Below, one piece after another: positions 17,350 to 27,173 of a stretch of 38,739 bases of DNA (its first letter is position 1; the number at the start of each line of letters is the position of its first letter). The stretch is taken from contig JACMNB010000078.1 of NCBI GenBank assembly GCA_014378845.1, positions 1 to 38,739 of the forward strand. Direction: 5' to 3'. A program made the translations under genes and the position numbers. The DNA is from Methylotenera sp. GTDB taxonomy: Bacteria; Pseudomonadota; Gammaproteobacteria; Burkholderiales; Methylophilaceae. Under the pieces are notes generated by a model that searched no databases, was not told where the DNA came from, and saw only the letters and a list, made by a program, of their open reading frames with translations.

Positions 17350-18249
17350 TTAATTGCCTAAATACTTGCGCGGGTCTAGCGATTCACCATTAAGCCGTAT
17401 CTCGTAATGCAAATGCGGCCCAGTAGAACGCCCTGTGCTACCAATTTCTGCAACCTCTTGGCCCTTCACCACGCGATCCCCTGCATGAACCAGCAATTTT
17501 GAAGCATGTGCATAACGCGTCTGTAAGCCAGAGCCATGCTCAATTTTGACTATATTACCATAATCGGGAGTATGTTCTGCGAAAGACACAATACCGTCAG
17601 CCGCTGCGCGAATGGGCGTACCCATATTGGCAGGAAAGTCCAAGCCTTCGTGAAACGCTTTGCCGCCAGTAAATGGATCGATGCGCCAGCCATAACTAGA
17701 TGAATTATAAGCAACGGCCACAGGCGAGCCGTTTGGTAGCATTTCTTTTAACACGCTTTGCTGCAGAATTTTAGCCTCAATAGTACTTAATGACTCATCA
17801 CGCGCATCTACAGCATCAGTTAATTCTGCAATGGCTTTTTGTAAATCTAGCTCTGTCATTGGGCTAGCCAAAACTAGAGGCCCACCGCGGCCATCCAAAG
17901 GCACGCTTACAATAGGCTTTTTAGCAGTATTGGGAGCCTGTTTATCTTTTTCACCAGCGAGCTTTGCTAAACGTTGGCTTTGCGCATCAAGGCGCATCAT
18001 GCGCGCTTGCAGCTCGCCCAGCTCTTTAGCGTAGGCATCTAAATGCACTTGCGAATTGATAATGGTACTTTTTAATTGTGGCGGGAGCAAAGCCTTCATA
18101 CCTTGTTCTTTAATGTTGCTGGGCGGGGTTAAAAACAATAGAGTCAACAATACCGGCACTAAAATCAAAGCACCAATCAACAAGCTTGTCTGTAATACCG
18201 ACAAGGTTTTGGCTTTTGCCATTTTGTTAGATACAAATATAATATTCAT
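17350..18249 (-). CDS. M23 family metallopeptidase (LytM-type), membrane-anchored
   Basis: Protein of 299 residues. One N-terminal membrane segment (about 20-42) is followed by a helical, possibly coiled region (about 60-165). The C-terminal LytM/M23 domain (about 185-295) has the zinc ligands H200 and D204 in FHEGLD, H248 in RYAH and the HLHYE motif (279-283). All catalytic-site residues are present, so it is predicted to be an active peptidoglycan endopeptidase. The start could be the ATG at 18249 or at 18222 (MAKAKTLSVL); neither has a clear ribosome binding site. It is 170 bp upstream of secA on the same strand and divergent from the DUF721 gene, 42 bp between starts. Confidence 0.9.
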   Translation of the reverse strand: MNIIFVSNKMAKAKTLSVLQTSLLIGALILVPVLLTLLFLTPPSNIKEQGMKALLPPQLKSTIINSQVHLDAYAKELGELQARMMRLDAQSQRLAKLAGEKDKQAPNTAKKPIVSVPLDGRGGPLVLASPMTELDLQKAIAELTDAVDARDESLSTIEAKILQQSVLKEMLPNGSPVAVAYNSSSYGWRIDPFTGGKAFHEGLDFPANMGTPIRAAADGIVSFAEHTPDYGNIVKIEHGSGLQTRYAHASKLLVHAGDRVVKGQEVAEIGSTGRSTGPHLHYEIRLNGESLDPRKYLGN

Positions 18250-18291
18250 TGCTATACATTTAATTTAATTTATTTCCATTACAATTTAATC

Positions 18292-18777
18292 ATGCGCAAA
18301 ATCAATTTTATATTAAGTCAAACTGATGACAATCCTAAGAAAAGTTATGATTATAGCCAGTTTAACCAATTAGCTAAGCAAGCCAATGCGCATTTCATTT
18401 TGCAGCAATGTTGGTTAGCGGCTGCGCCTACAATTGTGGGCGAAAATAGCTTTGCCAGCAACTTAAGTAATGGCCAACTAATTGTTTTGGCTGACAGCGC
18501 AATAGTGGCCAATAAAATTAAACTAACGCAAGCTAGCTTATTGACTCAATTACAAAATTTGCAAATTAGCAATCATGCTTTTAGGGAGTGTAAAGTTACT
18601 GCAATTGTGGTGAAAGTGCAAGTAAAATCTCGCCCAAAACCCGTCATTAGAGCGCCGCGACTGCTTTCTAATCATGCATCCAACAGCTTAAGACAATTGG
18701 CAGAAGACTTGTTAGCCAAAAACAAAGGGGATTCGCCCCTAGCTACAAAATTAAAGCTGTTAGCTAACAAAAATTAA
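18292..18777 (+). CDS. DciA-like DUF721 protein
   Basis: Protein of 161 residues. The segment around CWLAAAPTIVGENSFASNLS, followed by NGQLIVLADSAIVANKIKL, shows the DUF721 pattern (W...V......T.P.....G.L.V.......A..L). DUF721 includes DciA, the replicative helicase operator of bacteria lacking DnaC; this is a short form with a basic C-terminal tail. Its position divergent from M23 and near secA is common in betaproteobacteria (recalled, not checked). Helicase-loading function is inferred from family. Confidence 0.7.
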   Translation: MRKINFILSQTDDNPKKSYDYSQFNQLAKQANAHFILQQCWLAAAPTIVGENSFASNLSNGQLIVLADSAIVANKIKLTQASLLTQLQNLQISNHAFRECKVTAIVVKVQVKSRPKPVIRAPRLLSNHASNSLRQLAEDLLAKNKGDSPLATKLKLLANKN

Positions 18778-19120
18778 TTTTGCCTAGTTCGACAGTTTGC
18801 CAATAATATTAGCCCTATTGTTCAAGCTTAAGCGTTCTGCCAAGCTTTAGCTACAAAATTGGCCTGTAAAAAATGAGGTGACTAAGTGCTTTTAGCTAAT
18901 TGCCGCGCGCTATAAAATATTTCTCAGCTTAACTTTCAAGTAAATAATTTAGGGGGTTGCAAGTGGTTGTCGCCACTCACTATTAATGCCATAATGCGTA
19001 GCGTTGTTACAAATAAATTACATTTTTGCAATGATTTTTACACGTATATTTTTATTGATTGTTGGTTTAAAGCACACTTTTAATGTCGATTCAGATTGTC
19101 AAAATAGATAGGGAGAAGTC
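18778..19120. other. Gene-free stretch upstream of hppA
   Basis: 343 bp with no credible frame. It contains a small hairpin AGTGG-TTGTCG-CCACT near 18961-18976 and ends in a strong ribosome binding site AGGGAGAAG 3 nt before the hppA ATG. The promoter of hppA must be here, but I cannot place -35/-10 boxes with confidence. Confidence 0.4.
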
Positions 19121-21154
19121 ATGTCAGTTGCACTAATTATCGCCATTGCTGCCGCCGTTTTAGCAGTATTGTATGGCGTAGTAATGAGTAAATGGATTAC
19201 CAATTTGCCAGCCGGCAATGCGCGCATGCAAGAAATTGCAGGTGCTATTCAACAAGGCGCAGCCGCCTATTTAGCCCGCCAATATAAAACCATCGCTATG
19301 GTGGGGGTAGTGTTAGCGATTTTAGTAGCAGTTTTTTTAGGCACACAAACCGCCATAGGCTTTGTGCTGGGCGCGGTGTTATCCGGCGCGTGTGGGTTTA
19401 TTGGCATGAACGTCTCGGTAAAAGCCAATGTGCGTACTGCACAAGCAGCAACTAACGGTATTGTGCCTGCGTTTGACGTAGCATTTAAGGGCGGCGCAGT
19501 CACAGGCATGTTGGTTGTGGGCTTGGGCTTATTCGGCGTGGCTGGTTTTTACTGGTATTTGGGCGCAGAAAATGCAACCAGCTTAGACCCGCTTATCGGC
19601 TTTGCTTTTGGCTCGTCTCTCATCTCCATCTTTGCGCGTTTGGGCGGCGGTATCTTTACTAAAGGTGCAGACGTTGGCGCCGATTTGGTTGGTAAAGTTG
19701 AAGCTGGCATTCCTGAAGATGACCCACGTAACCCAGCGGTGATTGCCGATAACGTAGGCGATAATGTGGGCGACTGCGCCGGTATGGCGGCCGATTTGTT
19801 TGAAACTTATGCAGTGACCTTAATTGCAACCATGGTGCTTGGGCATTTGCTGATTAGTAATGCAGGCCCTAATGGTGTGTTGTACCCATTAATGTTAGGC
19901 GCAGTGTCTATAGTGGCTTCTATTATTGGCTGCTTTTTTGTTAAAGCCTCGCCTGGCATGAAAAATGTGATGCCCGCCTTGTATAAAGGCTTGGCGGTTG
20001 CAGGTATTCTTTCATTAATTGCGTTTTACTTTGTCACCATGAAAATGTTCCCAGAAGGTTTGGTTGCGGGCGGATTGAGTATTTCTGCCAACCAATTATT
20101 TGGTGCCTGTGCAGTAGGCTTGCTGTTAACCGCGGCGTTAGTGTGGATTACAGAATATTACACTGGCACGCAATACGCGCCTGTGCAGCACGTGGCTCGC
20201 GCATCAACGACTGGCCACGCTACCAATATTATTGCAGGCATTGGTATTTCAATGAAATCAACGGCTTGGCCTGTCTTATCTGTGTGTTTAGCCATTTGGA
20301 CAGCTTTCCATTTAGGCGGTTTATACGGTATTGCAATTGCTGCAACGTCAATGTTAAGCATGGCAGGCATTGTGGTGGCGCTTGACGCGTATGGCCCGAT
20401 TACGGATAACGCTGGAGGCATTGCCGAAATGGCCGAATTGCCAAGCAGTGTGCGCGATGTAACGGACCCATTGGACGCAGTTGGCAATACTACGAAAGCC
20501 GTTACAAAGGGCTACGCAATTGGCTCGGCAGGTTTGGCGGCGTTGGTATTATTTGCCGATTACACGCACAAACTATCTGGCGCAGGCATTGATGTGAAGT
20601 TTGATTTAAGTGACCCAATGGTGATCATTGGCTTGTTTATTGGCGGGCTCATTCCATTCTTATTTGCCGCCATGGCGATGGAAGCAGTTGGCCGCGCGGC
20701 TGGAGCGGTGGTTGAAGAAGTGCGCCGTCAATTCCGCGATATTAAAGGCATTATGGAAGGCACCGCTAAGCCAGAATATGGCAAAGCGGTAGATATGCTG
20801 ACCACAGCGGCCATTAAAGAAATGATGATTCCATCACTCTTACCAGTGGCGGTGCCAATTGCGGTGGGCTTATTGTTAGGCCCAGTGGCGCTTGGCGGTT
20901 TATTAATGGGTACGATCGTTACGGGTTTATTCGTGGCAATCTCGATGTGTACAGGCGGCGGCGCGTGGGATAATGCCAAAAAATACATCGAAGATGGCCA
21001 CCACGGTGGCAAAGGTTCAGACGCGCACAAAGCGGCGGTCACTGGCGACACCGTTGGCGATCCGTACAAAGATACGGCTGGTCCAGCAGTTAACCCATTG
21101 ATTAAAATCATTAATATTGTTGCGCTATTAATTGTGCCTTTATTACATCTTTAA
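19121..21154 (+). CDS. hppA: K+-independent H+-translocating pyrophosphatase
   Basis: Membrane-integral pump (677 aa, about 15-16 helices) that couples hydrolysis of PPi to proton export. Substrate-site motifs are [20 protein letters not shown] and [20 protein letters not shown] (about residues 185-229) and a C-terminal [20 protein letters not shown]. The [10 protein letters not shown] segment has Lys at 459 and Thr at 462, the residues that mark the K+-independent subfamily; K+-dependent enzymes have Ala there. All acidic catalytic clusters are intact. A strong ribosome binding site precedes the ATG and a strong terminator follows, so it is probably its own transcript. Soluble ppa, which competes for the same substrate, lies 2.3 kb downstream on the other strand. 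Confidence 0.97.
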   Translation: MSVALIIAIAAAVLAVLYGVVMSKWITNLPAGNARMQEIAGAIQQGAAAYLARQYKTIAMVGVVLAILVAVFLGTQTAIGFVLGAVLSGACGFIGMNVSVKANVRTAQAATNGIVPAFDVAFKGGAVTGMLVVGLGLFGVAGFYWYLGAENATSLDPLIGFAFGSSLISIFARLGGGIFTKGADVGADLVGKVEAGIPEDDPRNPAVIADNVGDNVGDCAGMAADLFETYAVTLIATMVLGHLLISNAGPNGVLYPLMLGAVSIVASIIGCFFVKASPGMKNVMPALYKGLAVAGILSLIAFYFVTMKMFPEGLVAGGLSISANQLFGACAVGLLLTAALVWITEYYTGTQYAPVQHVARASTTGHATNIIAGIGISMKSTAWPVLSVCLAIWTAFHLGGLYGIAIAATSMLSMAGIVVALDAYGPITDNAGGIAEMAELPSSVRDVTDPLDAVGNTTKAVTKGYAIGSAGLAALVLFADYTHKLSGAGIDVKFDLSDPMVIIGLFIGGLIPFLFAAMAMEAVGRAAGAVVEEVRRQFRDIKGIMEGTAKPEYGKAVDMLTTAAIKEMMIPSLLPVAVPIAVGLLLGPVALGGLLMGTIVTGLFVAISMCTGGGAWDNAKKYIEDGHHGGKGSDAHKAAVTGDTVGDPYKDTAGPAVNPLIKIINIVALLIVPLLHL

Positions 21155-21169
21155 TTTATTTTACGCAAT

Positions 21170-21197
21170 AAAAAAGGCAGTCTCGGCTGCCTTTTTT
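21170..21197 (+). terminator. Intrinsic terminator of hppA
   Basis: Stem AAAAAAGGCAG (21170-21180)/CTGCCTTTTTT (21187-21197), loop TCTCGG, ending in a T-run. It lies 16 bp after the hppA stop. Confidence 0.92.
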
Positions 21198-21243
21198 GTT
21201 GGCTCAGATATACTGAGAAACTATTATCAATGCTTACAACAAT

Positions 21244-22413
21244 ATGATTAAGGCTAATTTGCTCATCAACACCGCTTTGGTAAGCTCGTTATTACGCCTG
21301 TTGTTTAACGCTTTACTACTAAGCTTACTGTTTATAAACCCAGCACATGCAAACAACGATGTTTTAATTAAAAAAGTGTTTATCGATTTTGATACCATTC
21401 AATTTGGCGACACCGTAGCTGCGCCATGGCGTATTGTTCAAGCCCAAGATTGGAAAGCTGCACAAACAAGCAAGCTTATCATCGCTCAAGGCATCAGCTC
21501 ACCTGCAAGCGTGGCTAAATTAAGCCTCAAACAGCGTGAGGCTCTTTATAAAGCTTGGCAAAAAACACCTAACGCTATTTGGGTTTTGTATTTTCCACAA
21601 CCTGAACATCTTGAGTTAGTTAATGAAAGCGGCAAATATTTTATCAATCTTGTGATGTCTCAATCTGATGATGAAGTTGCACAAACTCAAGCTGCAGATA
21701 AAGCCTATAGTGCAGGTCAAAAGCCCTTAAACCCGGCTATTTATACGCAAATTCATTTTAATGCCAAGCCATATGAAAACGACTATGCTGATTGGCAACA
21801 ACGCTTTAAGCAAGACATTGCCGAGTTTGACGCCAATATGCGTAAAAACCGGGATTTTGGTAAAAAATTGTTTGAAGATAAAGATCCGTTGGCTTTAAAA
21901 CAAGTTTTCTTACGCTCAATCAGCACAGGCAAAAAAGGCTTGAGCTTGCGCAACGAATTGATTAGTGCCTATTACGCCGCACCGGGCCATGATGGCACGG
22001 AAATCACGCCTGGTGGCAGCGTGTTTACTGAGCTTGTGTTATCCAAAGGAGCCAGGCCGGTAGGTTTTGGCGGCACGTTTAACGATGATAATACCCAAGT
22101 TGATTTATGGTATATGGTGTTTGACGAAATGTCTGGCCGGACCAAGCAAGAGTTCAACGACAGCATTGTTTTTGAAGCGTTTAAGCGAGACGTTAATCCG
22201 ACGCCAAGCGACGCTGCCGCAACACCTGCTGGCAGGGAGGAATCGCCTAAAGTAACTCAATCTGCCGAGTTGCCGCTTTACAAAACCATTAAGCGCAATC
22301 GTTGGCCTGCACTGGTGTTTACGCGTGAAGCAGATGGAAAAATTAAGCTGTACGGTATGTCGATGGAAATGGCGACCATTCTTGGGCATATTTACAATAG
22401 GCAGATTTTTTAG
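21244..22413 (+). CDS. Exported protein of unknown function
   Basis: Protein of 389 residues with no family I recognise. It begins with a cleavable-looking signal sequence (hydrophobic about residues 8-32, ending NPAHA before NN). The mature part is soluble with no further membrane segment, and has IYTQIHFNAKPYENDYADWQ, RNELISAYYAAPGHDG, and a low-complexity linker near 320-340 rich in P, A, T and S. Near the C-terminus RNRWPALVFTREADGKIKLY is followed by a hydrophobic segment. No catalytic motif is evident. It starts 46 bp after the hppA terminator and is followed closely by a small membrane protein and the VIT gene, so the three may be co-transcribed. Confidence 0.65.
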   Translation: MIKANLLINTALVSSLLRLLFNALLLSLLFINPAHANNDVLIKKVFIDFDTIQFGDTVAAPWRIVQAQDWKAAQTSKLIIAQGISSPASVAKLSLKQREALYKAWQKTPNAIWVLYFPQPEHLELVNESGKYFINLVMSQSDDEVAQTQAADKAYSAGQKPLNPAIYTQIHFNAKPYENDYADWQQRFKQDIAEFDANMRKNRDFGKKLFEDKDPLALKQVFLRSISTGKKGLSLRNELISAYYAAPGHDGTEITPGGSVFTELVLSKGARPVGFGGTFNDDNTQVDLWYMVFDEMSGRTKQEFNDSIVFEAFKRDVNPTPSDAAATPAGREESPKVTQSAELPLYKTIKRNRWPALVFTREADGKIKLYGMSMEMATILGHIYNRQIF

Positions 22414-22456
22414 CCCTGTACAACCGAATAGTTTTCTAATATTTTGGCCGCTCAGC

Positions 22457-22672
22457 ATGATGTTGGCTGGCTTCATACTGGTCGGCTTGTTGACTTTTTT
22501 GCAGCTTCGTTTACGACCTTTTTTTGCGGGCGCCCTCTACCAAGACGCAACCCTACCGTGGCCGTTTGACTGGTTTTGCGCGGCGTTGTTTGTTTTGGGC
22601 GCGCTTGCAGGTATCATTCTTAAGTTGATTAAAAACCTCGCAAACTGCAATACAACGTTTAAAGGATTCTAG
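22457..22672 (+). CDS. Small two-helix membrane protein
   Basis: A 71-residue frame from the ATG at 22457 (a second ATG is the next codon). The frame is open further upstream into the previous gene, so a start at a TTG near 22382 cannot be excluded. It contains two hydrophobic segments, MLAGFILVGLLTFLQL and the one around FCAALFVLGALAGIILKL, joined by a linker with YQDATLPWPFDW. The stop TAG (22670-22672) is 1 bp before the TTG start of the VIT gene, and this tight spacing supports a real translated frame. Family unknown. Confidence 0.5.
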   Translation: MMLAGFILVGLLTFLQLRLRPFFAGALYQDATLPWPFDWFCAALFVLGALAGIILKLIKNLANCNTTFKGF

Positions 22673-22673
22673 A

Positions 22674-23366
22674 TTGAGACATTTTGAACATCACCGTCTG
22701 CACCGAATTGGTTGGCTTCGAGCCGCCGTATTGGGTGCTAACGACGGTATTATTTCTACCGCCAGCCTGATTATTGGCGTGGCTTCGGCGCAACTGGCGC
22801 ACCATGAGATTTTGCTAACTGGCGCGGCAGGATTGGTAGCTGGCACAATGGCGATGGCGGCGGGTGAATACGTTTCGGTCAGCTCGCAAGCCGATACCGA
22901 GTCAGCAGATATGGCGCGCGAGAAAAAAGAGCTGGAAACCGATTTTGAACACGAGCTGCAAGAACTGGCAGGCATTTATGTGAGCCGCGGTTTGACGCCA
23001 GCTCTAGCACATGAGGTTGCAGCGCAGCTTTCTACACACGACGCACTTGGCGCGCACATGCGTGATGAGTTAGGCGTTAATAAGCTGATGACGGCAAATC
23101 CTATTCAAGCTGCACTGGCATCGGCGAGCGCTTTTGCTTTAGGTGCGGCGCTGCCTTTGCTGGTTGTTTTTGTCATGCAGGGCGGCCATTTAATAAAAAC
23201 CGTGGCTATAACGTCATTGGTTTTTTTAGCCGTCTTGGGCGCTTTGGCGGCAAAAGTGGGTGGTGCAAATGTTTGGGTGGGCGCTACTCGGGTGGCTTTT
23301 TGGGGCGCGCTTGCAATGGCGGCCACCGCGGGTGTAGGCAGTTTGTTTGGCGTGGCAGCAACCTAA
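22674..23366 (+). CDS. VIT1/CCC1 family iron/manganese transporter
   Basis: Membrane protein of 230 residues. The N-terminus HRIGWLRAAVLGANDGIIST is the signature of the VIT1/CCC1 family, which moves Fe2+ or Mn2+ out of the cytosol. MAAGEYVSVSSQADTE (about residues 61-76) is the second conserved block. The central hydrophilic stretch (about 77-140, rich in E) corresponds to the family's metal-binding domain, and three C-terminal membrane segments follow. The start is TTG at 22674, supported by AAAGGA at 22661-22666 and by the normal position of the N-terminal motif. A terminator lies 27 bp after the stop. Confidence 0.9.
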   Translation: MRHFEHHRLHRIGWLRAAVLGANDGIISTASLIIGVASAQLAHHEILLTGAAGLVAGTMAMAAGEYVSVSSQADTESADMAREKKELETDFEHELQELAGIYVSRGLTPALAHEVAAQLSTHDALGAHMRDELGVNKLMTANPIQAALASASAFALGAALPLLVVFVMQGGHLIKTVAITSLVFLAVLGALAAKVGGANVWVGATRVAFWGALAMAATAGVGSLFGVAAT

Positions 23367-23392
23367 AATTAACTGCGCAAACTTTGGCAACA

Positions 23393-23420
23393 AAAAAAGC
23401 GCGAGTGATCGCGCTTTTTT
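23393..23420. terminator. Terminator between the VIT gene and convergent ppa
   Basis: Stem AAAAAAGCGCGA (23393-23404)/TCGCGCTTTTTT (23409-23420), loop GTGA, ending in a T-run on both strands. It can serve the VIT transcript on + and ppa on -, which ends at 23435. Confidence 0.93.
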
Positions 23421-23434
23421 ACATTAAATAAAAC

Positions 23435-23983
23435 CTAAAATGCTGGTTTCACTTCTGCCTCATTATAGCGTTTCACGCCATCCAAAATTTCTTTGTGCGC
23501 TTCATCAATATCCACCCAGCCTTCTATTTTTACCCATTTGCCTTTGTCTAAATCTTTATAATGCTCAAAAAAGTGCGCAATCATTTCTAAACGCCAAGGT
23601 GAAACATCTTTATAGGTTTTTTGATAAGCGTATAAGCCGCACACTTTTTCAATTGGCACCGCCAGCAATTTACCATCGCCGCCCGCTTCATCGGTCATTT
23701 GTAACATGCCCAGCGCACGGCAGCGCACCACCACGCCTGGCAACAACGGCACTGGCGTAATCACTAACACATCAACAGGGTCGCCGTCATCGGCCAGCGT
23801 GTGCGGAATATAGCCGTAGTTACACGGATATTGCATTGACGTGCCCATAAAGCGATCGACAAATAACGCGCCTGTTTCTTTGTCCACTTCGTATTTTACA
23901 GGGTCGCCCTGCATAGGAATTTCGATAATGACATTGAAGTCGTGAGGAAGGTTTTTGCCTGATGGTACAAGGTTTAATGACAT
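23435..23983 (-). CDS. ppa: Inorganic pyrophosphatase (soluble, family I)
   Basis: Cytosolic Mg2+-dependent PPase (182 aa) hydrolysing PPi to phosphate. It has the substrate-site blocks [38 protein letters not shown] (containing the signature DGDPVDV with three metal-binding Asp) and [14 protein letters not shown] with the catalytic Lys. Length and motifs are normal. It is convergent with the VIT gene and shares the terminator; upstream is a ~120-bp AT-rich gap to dedA. Together with hppA the cell has both an energy-conserving and an energy-dissipating PPase. Confidence 0.97.
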   Translation of the reverse strand: MSLNLVPSGKNLPHDFNVIIEIPMQGDPVKYEVDKETGALFVDRFMGTSMQYPCNYGYIPHTLADDGDPVDVLVITPVPLLPGVVVRCRALGMLQMTDEAGGDGKLLAVPIEKVCGLYAYQKTYKDVSPWRLEMIAHFFEHYKDLDKGKWVKIEGWVDIDEAHKEILDGVKRYNEAEVKPAF

Positions 23984-24102
23984 AGGAATAAACTGCCTGT
24001 TGTTTTTAAAATGTGGATTATAGGCGAAACTTGTTGCAATTTTATTGCTAACATTTTAATTATGATCAATTTTACAGAATTTAATTAATTTTTTGAATGG
24101 GT

Positions 24103-24729
24103 TTAGTTTTTTACCAAGCTATCCCATATTTTTTTAAGCAAAACTACAACAATTACCAACGCCAAACCCAGCACGGTGATTAAACCTAAATGCGTTTTAA
24201 CGACTGGAATATTGCCAAAAAAGTAGCCTGCCAATACGCAAACCAATACCCAAATGACCGAGCCAAAAGCTGTTGAACGGGCAAATTTATTAAAATTCAT
24301 TTTGCTAACCCCCGCTAAAAATGGCGCCAATGTGCGAATAACGGGTATAAAGAGTGAAATTAAAAAACTTTTTTCGCCATTTTTTTCAAAAAAAGCATGC
24401 GTTTTATCAAGCGCGCTTTGTTTTGGCCATTTTAAATACTCCACAAAAAACTTTTGCCCCACCGTGCCGCCAAGCCAATAACCCGTTAAATTGCCCAAAA
24501 ACGCAGCCAATATAAGTAGAGGCAATAACAACAAAATATTAAGGCCTGCCGCCGCCCACGCTGCACCGCACACAAATAATAATGGATTGCTTGGCAGAAA
24601 AAAGAAAGGCAATGTACCAATTTGCAAATAAATAAGCGTAAATAATATCAAATAAACCAAGCCAGCATGCAGTGCAATTAACGCGGGTAATTGCTTATCA
24701 AAATCTAAAATCATCTGCCAAATTTGCAT
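24103..24729 (-). CDS. DedA family membrane protein
   Basis: Protein of 208 residues with about five hydrophobic segments. The VTT/DedA core has LPSNPLLFVCGAAWA, GNLTGYWLGGTVGQKF and SLFIPVIRTLAPFLAGVSKM, matching the F.R..P..R...P..AG...M block that carries the conserved arginines. DedA proteins are inner-membrane proteins needed for membrane homeostasis and implicated in lipid-carrier (undecaprenyl phosphate) flipping. It lies 15 bp downstream of the DUF1232 gene on the same strand. Confidence 0.9.
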   Translation of the reverse strand: MQIWQMILDFDKQLPALIALHAGLVYLILFTLIYLQIGTLPFFFLPSNPLLFVCGAAWAAAGLNILLLLPLLILAAFLGNLTGYWLGGTVGQKFFVEYLKWPKQSALDKTHAFFEKNGEKSFLISLFIPVIRTLAPFLAGVSKMNFNKFARSTAFGSVIWVLVCVLAGYFFGNIPVVKTHLGLITVLGLALVIVVVLLKKIWDSLVKN

Positions 24730-24744
24730 TAGTGATGCACCTAT

Positions 24745-25020
24745 TTATGCCTGTAGCCTGCAAGCGGCAATCACCTCTTGCGGCGTTAATTTAAGGGCCC
24801 AGTATAGCAGTAAGGGGATAATAACCACTTCATCTAATTGACCAATAACGGGTAGAAAATCGGGGATTAGATCAAATGGCATCACAAGATAGCCAATTGC
24901 AAGCCATAATAATGCTTTGGCAAATTTTGGCGTTTGCGGATGTTGTTGCAGGCGTTTGTAAAAAGCAAATTCAGCTTTTAACTTTGCTGCAATTTGACTT
25001 AATTTATCGCGCAAGCTCAT
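24745..25020 (-). CDS. YkvA/DUF1232 family small membrane protein
   Basis: Protein of 91 residues from the ATG at 25020 (MSLRDKLSQ). A TTG at 25041, inside the end of purC, would add seven residues and is less likely. The signature ALLWLAIGYLVMPFDLIPDF, followed by LPVIGQLDEV, is diagnostic of DUF1232 (Y...P.DLIPD..P..G..DD). Function is unknown. It starts 13 bp after purC and precedes dedA, probably in one operon. Confidence 0.9.
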   Translation of the reverse strand: MSLRDKLSQIAAKLKAEFAFYKRLQQHPQTPKFAKALLWLAIGYLVMPFDLIPDFLPVIGQLDEVVIIPLLLYWALKLTPQEVIAACRLQA

Positions 25021-25033
25021 TAATATAAGCCCA

Positions 25034-25957
25034 TTACTCAACTAGCTTTTGACCTGTTAATTTTTCAAACGCTTCTAAGTATTTTGCGCTGGTTTTTACT
25101 GCAACTTCACCTGGCAACGCGGGCGCGGGCGGCGCTTTGTTCCAATGAATACTTTCTAGCCAATCGCGCACATATTGCTTATCAAAACTTGGCGGATTGC
25201 GGCCAACTTGATAAGTGTCGCTTGGCCAAAAGCGAGATGAATCGGGCGTTAAAACTTCGTCCATCACATGCAAAACACCATTATTATCTAGGCCAAACTC
25301 AAACTTGGTATCCGCAATAATAATCCCTTTTGTTAACGCGTATTCGGCCGCTTCTGTGTAAAGTTGAATGGCAACAATTGCTACTTGCGCCGCCATGTCT
25401 TTGCCAATTAAAGCTTCAACCTGCGCAATACTAATATTTTCGTCATGCTCGCCTACCGCAGCTTTAGATGAAGGCGTAAATAGCGGTTGCGGCAATTTTT
25501 GTGCAAGCTGTAATCCTGCAGGTAATTGAATATCGCACACCGTGCCTTTTTGTTGATACTCTTTCCAGCCACTGCCAACCAAATAACCACGCACAATCGC
25601 TTCTATCGGCAAAGCTTTGAGTTTTTTGACCACCACAGCGCGGCTTAACTTTCCATCGCCTAATTGCGCTTTATCAGCGTCGTTATTGACTACCGATTCT
25701 GGCGCAATACCCGTTAAGTGATTCGGCACAATATGCGCCAGTTTATCAAACCAAAAATTCGCCATTTGCGTCAGCATCGCACCTTTATTGGCAATACCTG
25801 TGGGCAAAATTACGTCAAAGGCAGAAAGTCTATCGGTGCTCACCAGCAACATGGTCGCATCATTGATTGCGTAAATATCGCGCACTTTACCTTGGTGAAT
25901 ACGTTTTAAGCTGGTAATGCTAGCTTGCAGTAAAGGTTGATTATTTTGTATTGTCAT
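25034..25957 (-). CDS. purC: Phosphoribosylaminoimidazole-succinocarboxamide synthase
   Basis: Cytosolic purine-synthesis enzyme (307 aa) that joins CAIR and aspartate with ATP to give SAICAR. This is the longer, yeast-Ade1-like form common in betaproteobacteria. Motifs include the N-terminal [13 protein letters not shown] (ATP-binding loop), [37 protein letters not shown] and [15 protein letters not shown], and [13 protein letters not shown], which carry substrate contacts. The ATG at 25957 overlaps the pgk stop by 4 bp (ATGA), so it is translationally coupled to pgk. The coupling to a glycolytic gene is seen in several betaproteobacteria (recalled). Confidence 0.97.
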   Translation of the reverse strand: MTIQNNQPLLQASITSLKRIHQGKVRDIYAINDATMLLVSTDRLSAFDVILPTGIANKGAMLTQMANFWFDKLAHIVPNHLTGIAPESVVNNDADKAQLGDGKLSRAVVVKKLKALPIEAIVRGYLVGSGWKEYQQKGTVCDIQLPAGLQLAQKLPQPLFTPSSKAAVGEHDENISIAQVEALIGKDMAAQVAIVAIQLYTEAAEYALTKGIIIADTKFEFGLDNNGVLHVMDEVLTPDSSRFWPSDTYQVGRNPPSFDKQYVRDWLESIHWNKAPPAPALPGEVAVKTSAKYLEAFEKLTGQKLVE

Positions 25958-27150
25958 CTTGCAGCGCGCATTTCTAAAATGGCTACGGCTGGCAAAGTTT
26001 TACCTTCTAAAAATTCTAAAAATGCGCCGCCAGCGGTTGAAATATAATTAATTTTATCCTCAATACCATACTTTTGAATGGCCGCAATGGTGTCGCCGCC
26101 GCCAGCTAACGTAAACGCATTGGTTTCGGCAATGGCATGTGCAATGGTTTTGGTTCCTTCACCAAACTGGTCAAACTCAAACACGCCAACTGGGCCGTTC
26201 CAAACAACTGTACCTGCGTTTTTAATAATTGCGGCTAATTCACCTGCAGACTTTTCGCCAATATCAAAAATCATGTCGTCAGCTGCGACATCTGCCGCGT
26301 CCTTTTTAATGGCGGGCTCGTTCGCATCAAATTTTTTACCGCACACTACATCTGTGGCGATTGGCACTGCTGCGCCGCGGGCCGCCATTTTGTCCATCAA
26401 CATTTTGGCAACCGGCACTAAATCTGCCTCAAAAAGTGATTTACCCACCTCAAAACCAGCCGCTTTTAAAAAAGTATTGGCAATGCCGCCGCCAACCACA
26501 AGCTGGTCAACTTTATCGGCCAAACTCGTCAGCACGCTTAACTTAGTCGAAACTTTGCTGCCGCCCACAATCGCCACCATTGGGCGTTTTGGATTCAGCA
26601 GCGCTTTTGTTAAAGCATCCAATTCTTCTGCCAGCAATAAGCCCGCGCATGCAATTGGCGCGAACTTGGCAATGCCGTGGGTGCTCGCTTCGGCGCGGTG
26701 CGCCGTGCCAAACGCATCCATCACAAACACATCGCACAAGGCAGCGTATTTTTTGGCTAGCTCATCATTATTTTTCTTTTCACCCACATTAAAGCGGCAA
26801 TTTTCCAGCAATATTAAATCGCCATTTTGTATAGTTAAGCTGCCAGCTGGCGCTTCAGCACTTAGCCAATTTCTGACCAAGCGCACTGTTTTTCCGAGTT
26901 TTTTAGTCATCACGTCCGCCACTGGTTGCAGCGAATTTTCTTCAGAATAGACGCCTTCTTCAGGCCGGCCTAAATGCGAAGTAACCATGACTTTAGCGCC
27001 ATGCTTCATCGCGTATTCTATGGTCGCCATGCTGGCGGTGATGCGCGCGTCTGATGTCACTTTGCCATTGGCAACTGGCACGTTTAAGTCAGCACGAATA
27101 AACACGCGCTTACCAGCCAAATCTAAATCGGTGATTTTGATAAATTTCAT
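25954..27150 (-). CDS. pgk: Phosphoglycerate kinase
   Basis: Glycolytic/gluconeogenic enzyme (398 aa) interconverting 1,3-bisphosphoglycerate + ADP and 3-phosphoglycerate + ATP. The N-terminal substrate domain has [18 protein letters not shown] and [10 protein letters not shown]. The C-terminal nucleotide domain has [35 protein letters not shown] and [10 protein letters not shown]. Length is normal. AAGG sits about 9 nt before the ATG at 27150. It follows gap on the same strand after a ~175-bp gap containing an inverted repeat, and overlaps purC. Confidence 0.98.
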   Translation of the reverse strand: MKFIKITDLDLAGKRVFIRADLNVPVANGKVTSDARITASMATIEYAMKHGAKVMVTSHLGRPEEGVYSEENSLQPVADVMTKKLGKTVRLVRNWLSAEAPAGSLTIQNGDLILLENCRFNVGEKKNNDELAKKYAALCDVFVMDAFGTAHRAEASTHGIAKFAPIACAGLLLAEELDALTKALLNPKRPMVAIVGGSKVSTKLSVLTSLADKVDQLVVGGGIANTFLKAAGFEVGKSLFEADLVPVAKMLMDKMAARGAAVPIATDVVCGKKFDANEPAIKKDAADVAADDMIFDIGEKSAGELAAIIKNAGTVVWNGPVGVFEFDQFGEGTKTIAHAIAETNAFTLAGGGDTIAAIQKYGIEDKINYISTAGGAFLEFLEGKTLPAVAILEMRAAR

Positions 27151-27173
27151 TTTGCAAGCCTTAAAAACAAATT

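Noticed and set aside
22325-22456. Longer version of the small membrane protein starting inside the upstream gene
   Set aside because: The added residues overlap the previous coding sequence for 89 bp and show no motif; the ATG at 22457 is simpler.
26078-26950. 290-codon open frame antisense to pgk
   Set aside because: Low-complexity Ala/Ser/Pro-rich translation that mirrors the codon pattern of pgk; pgk is unmistakable on the other strand.
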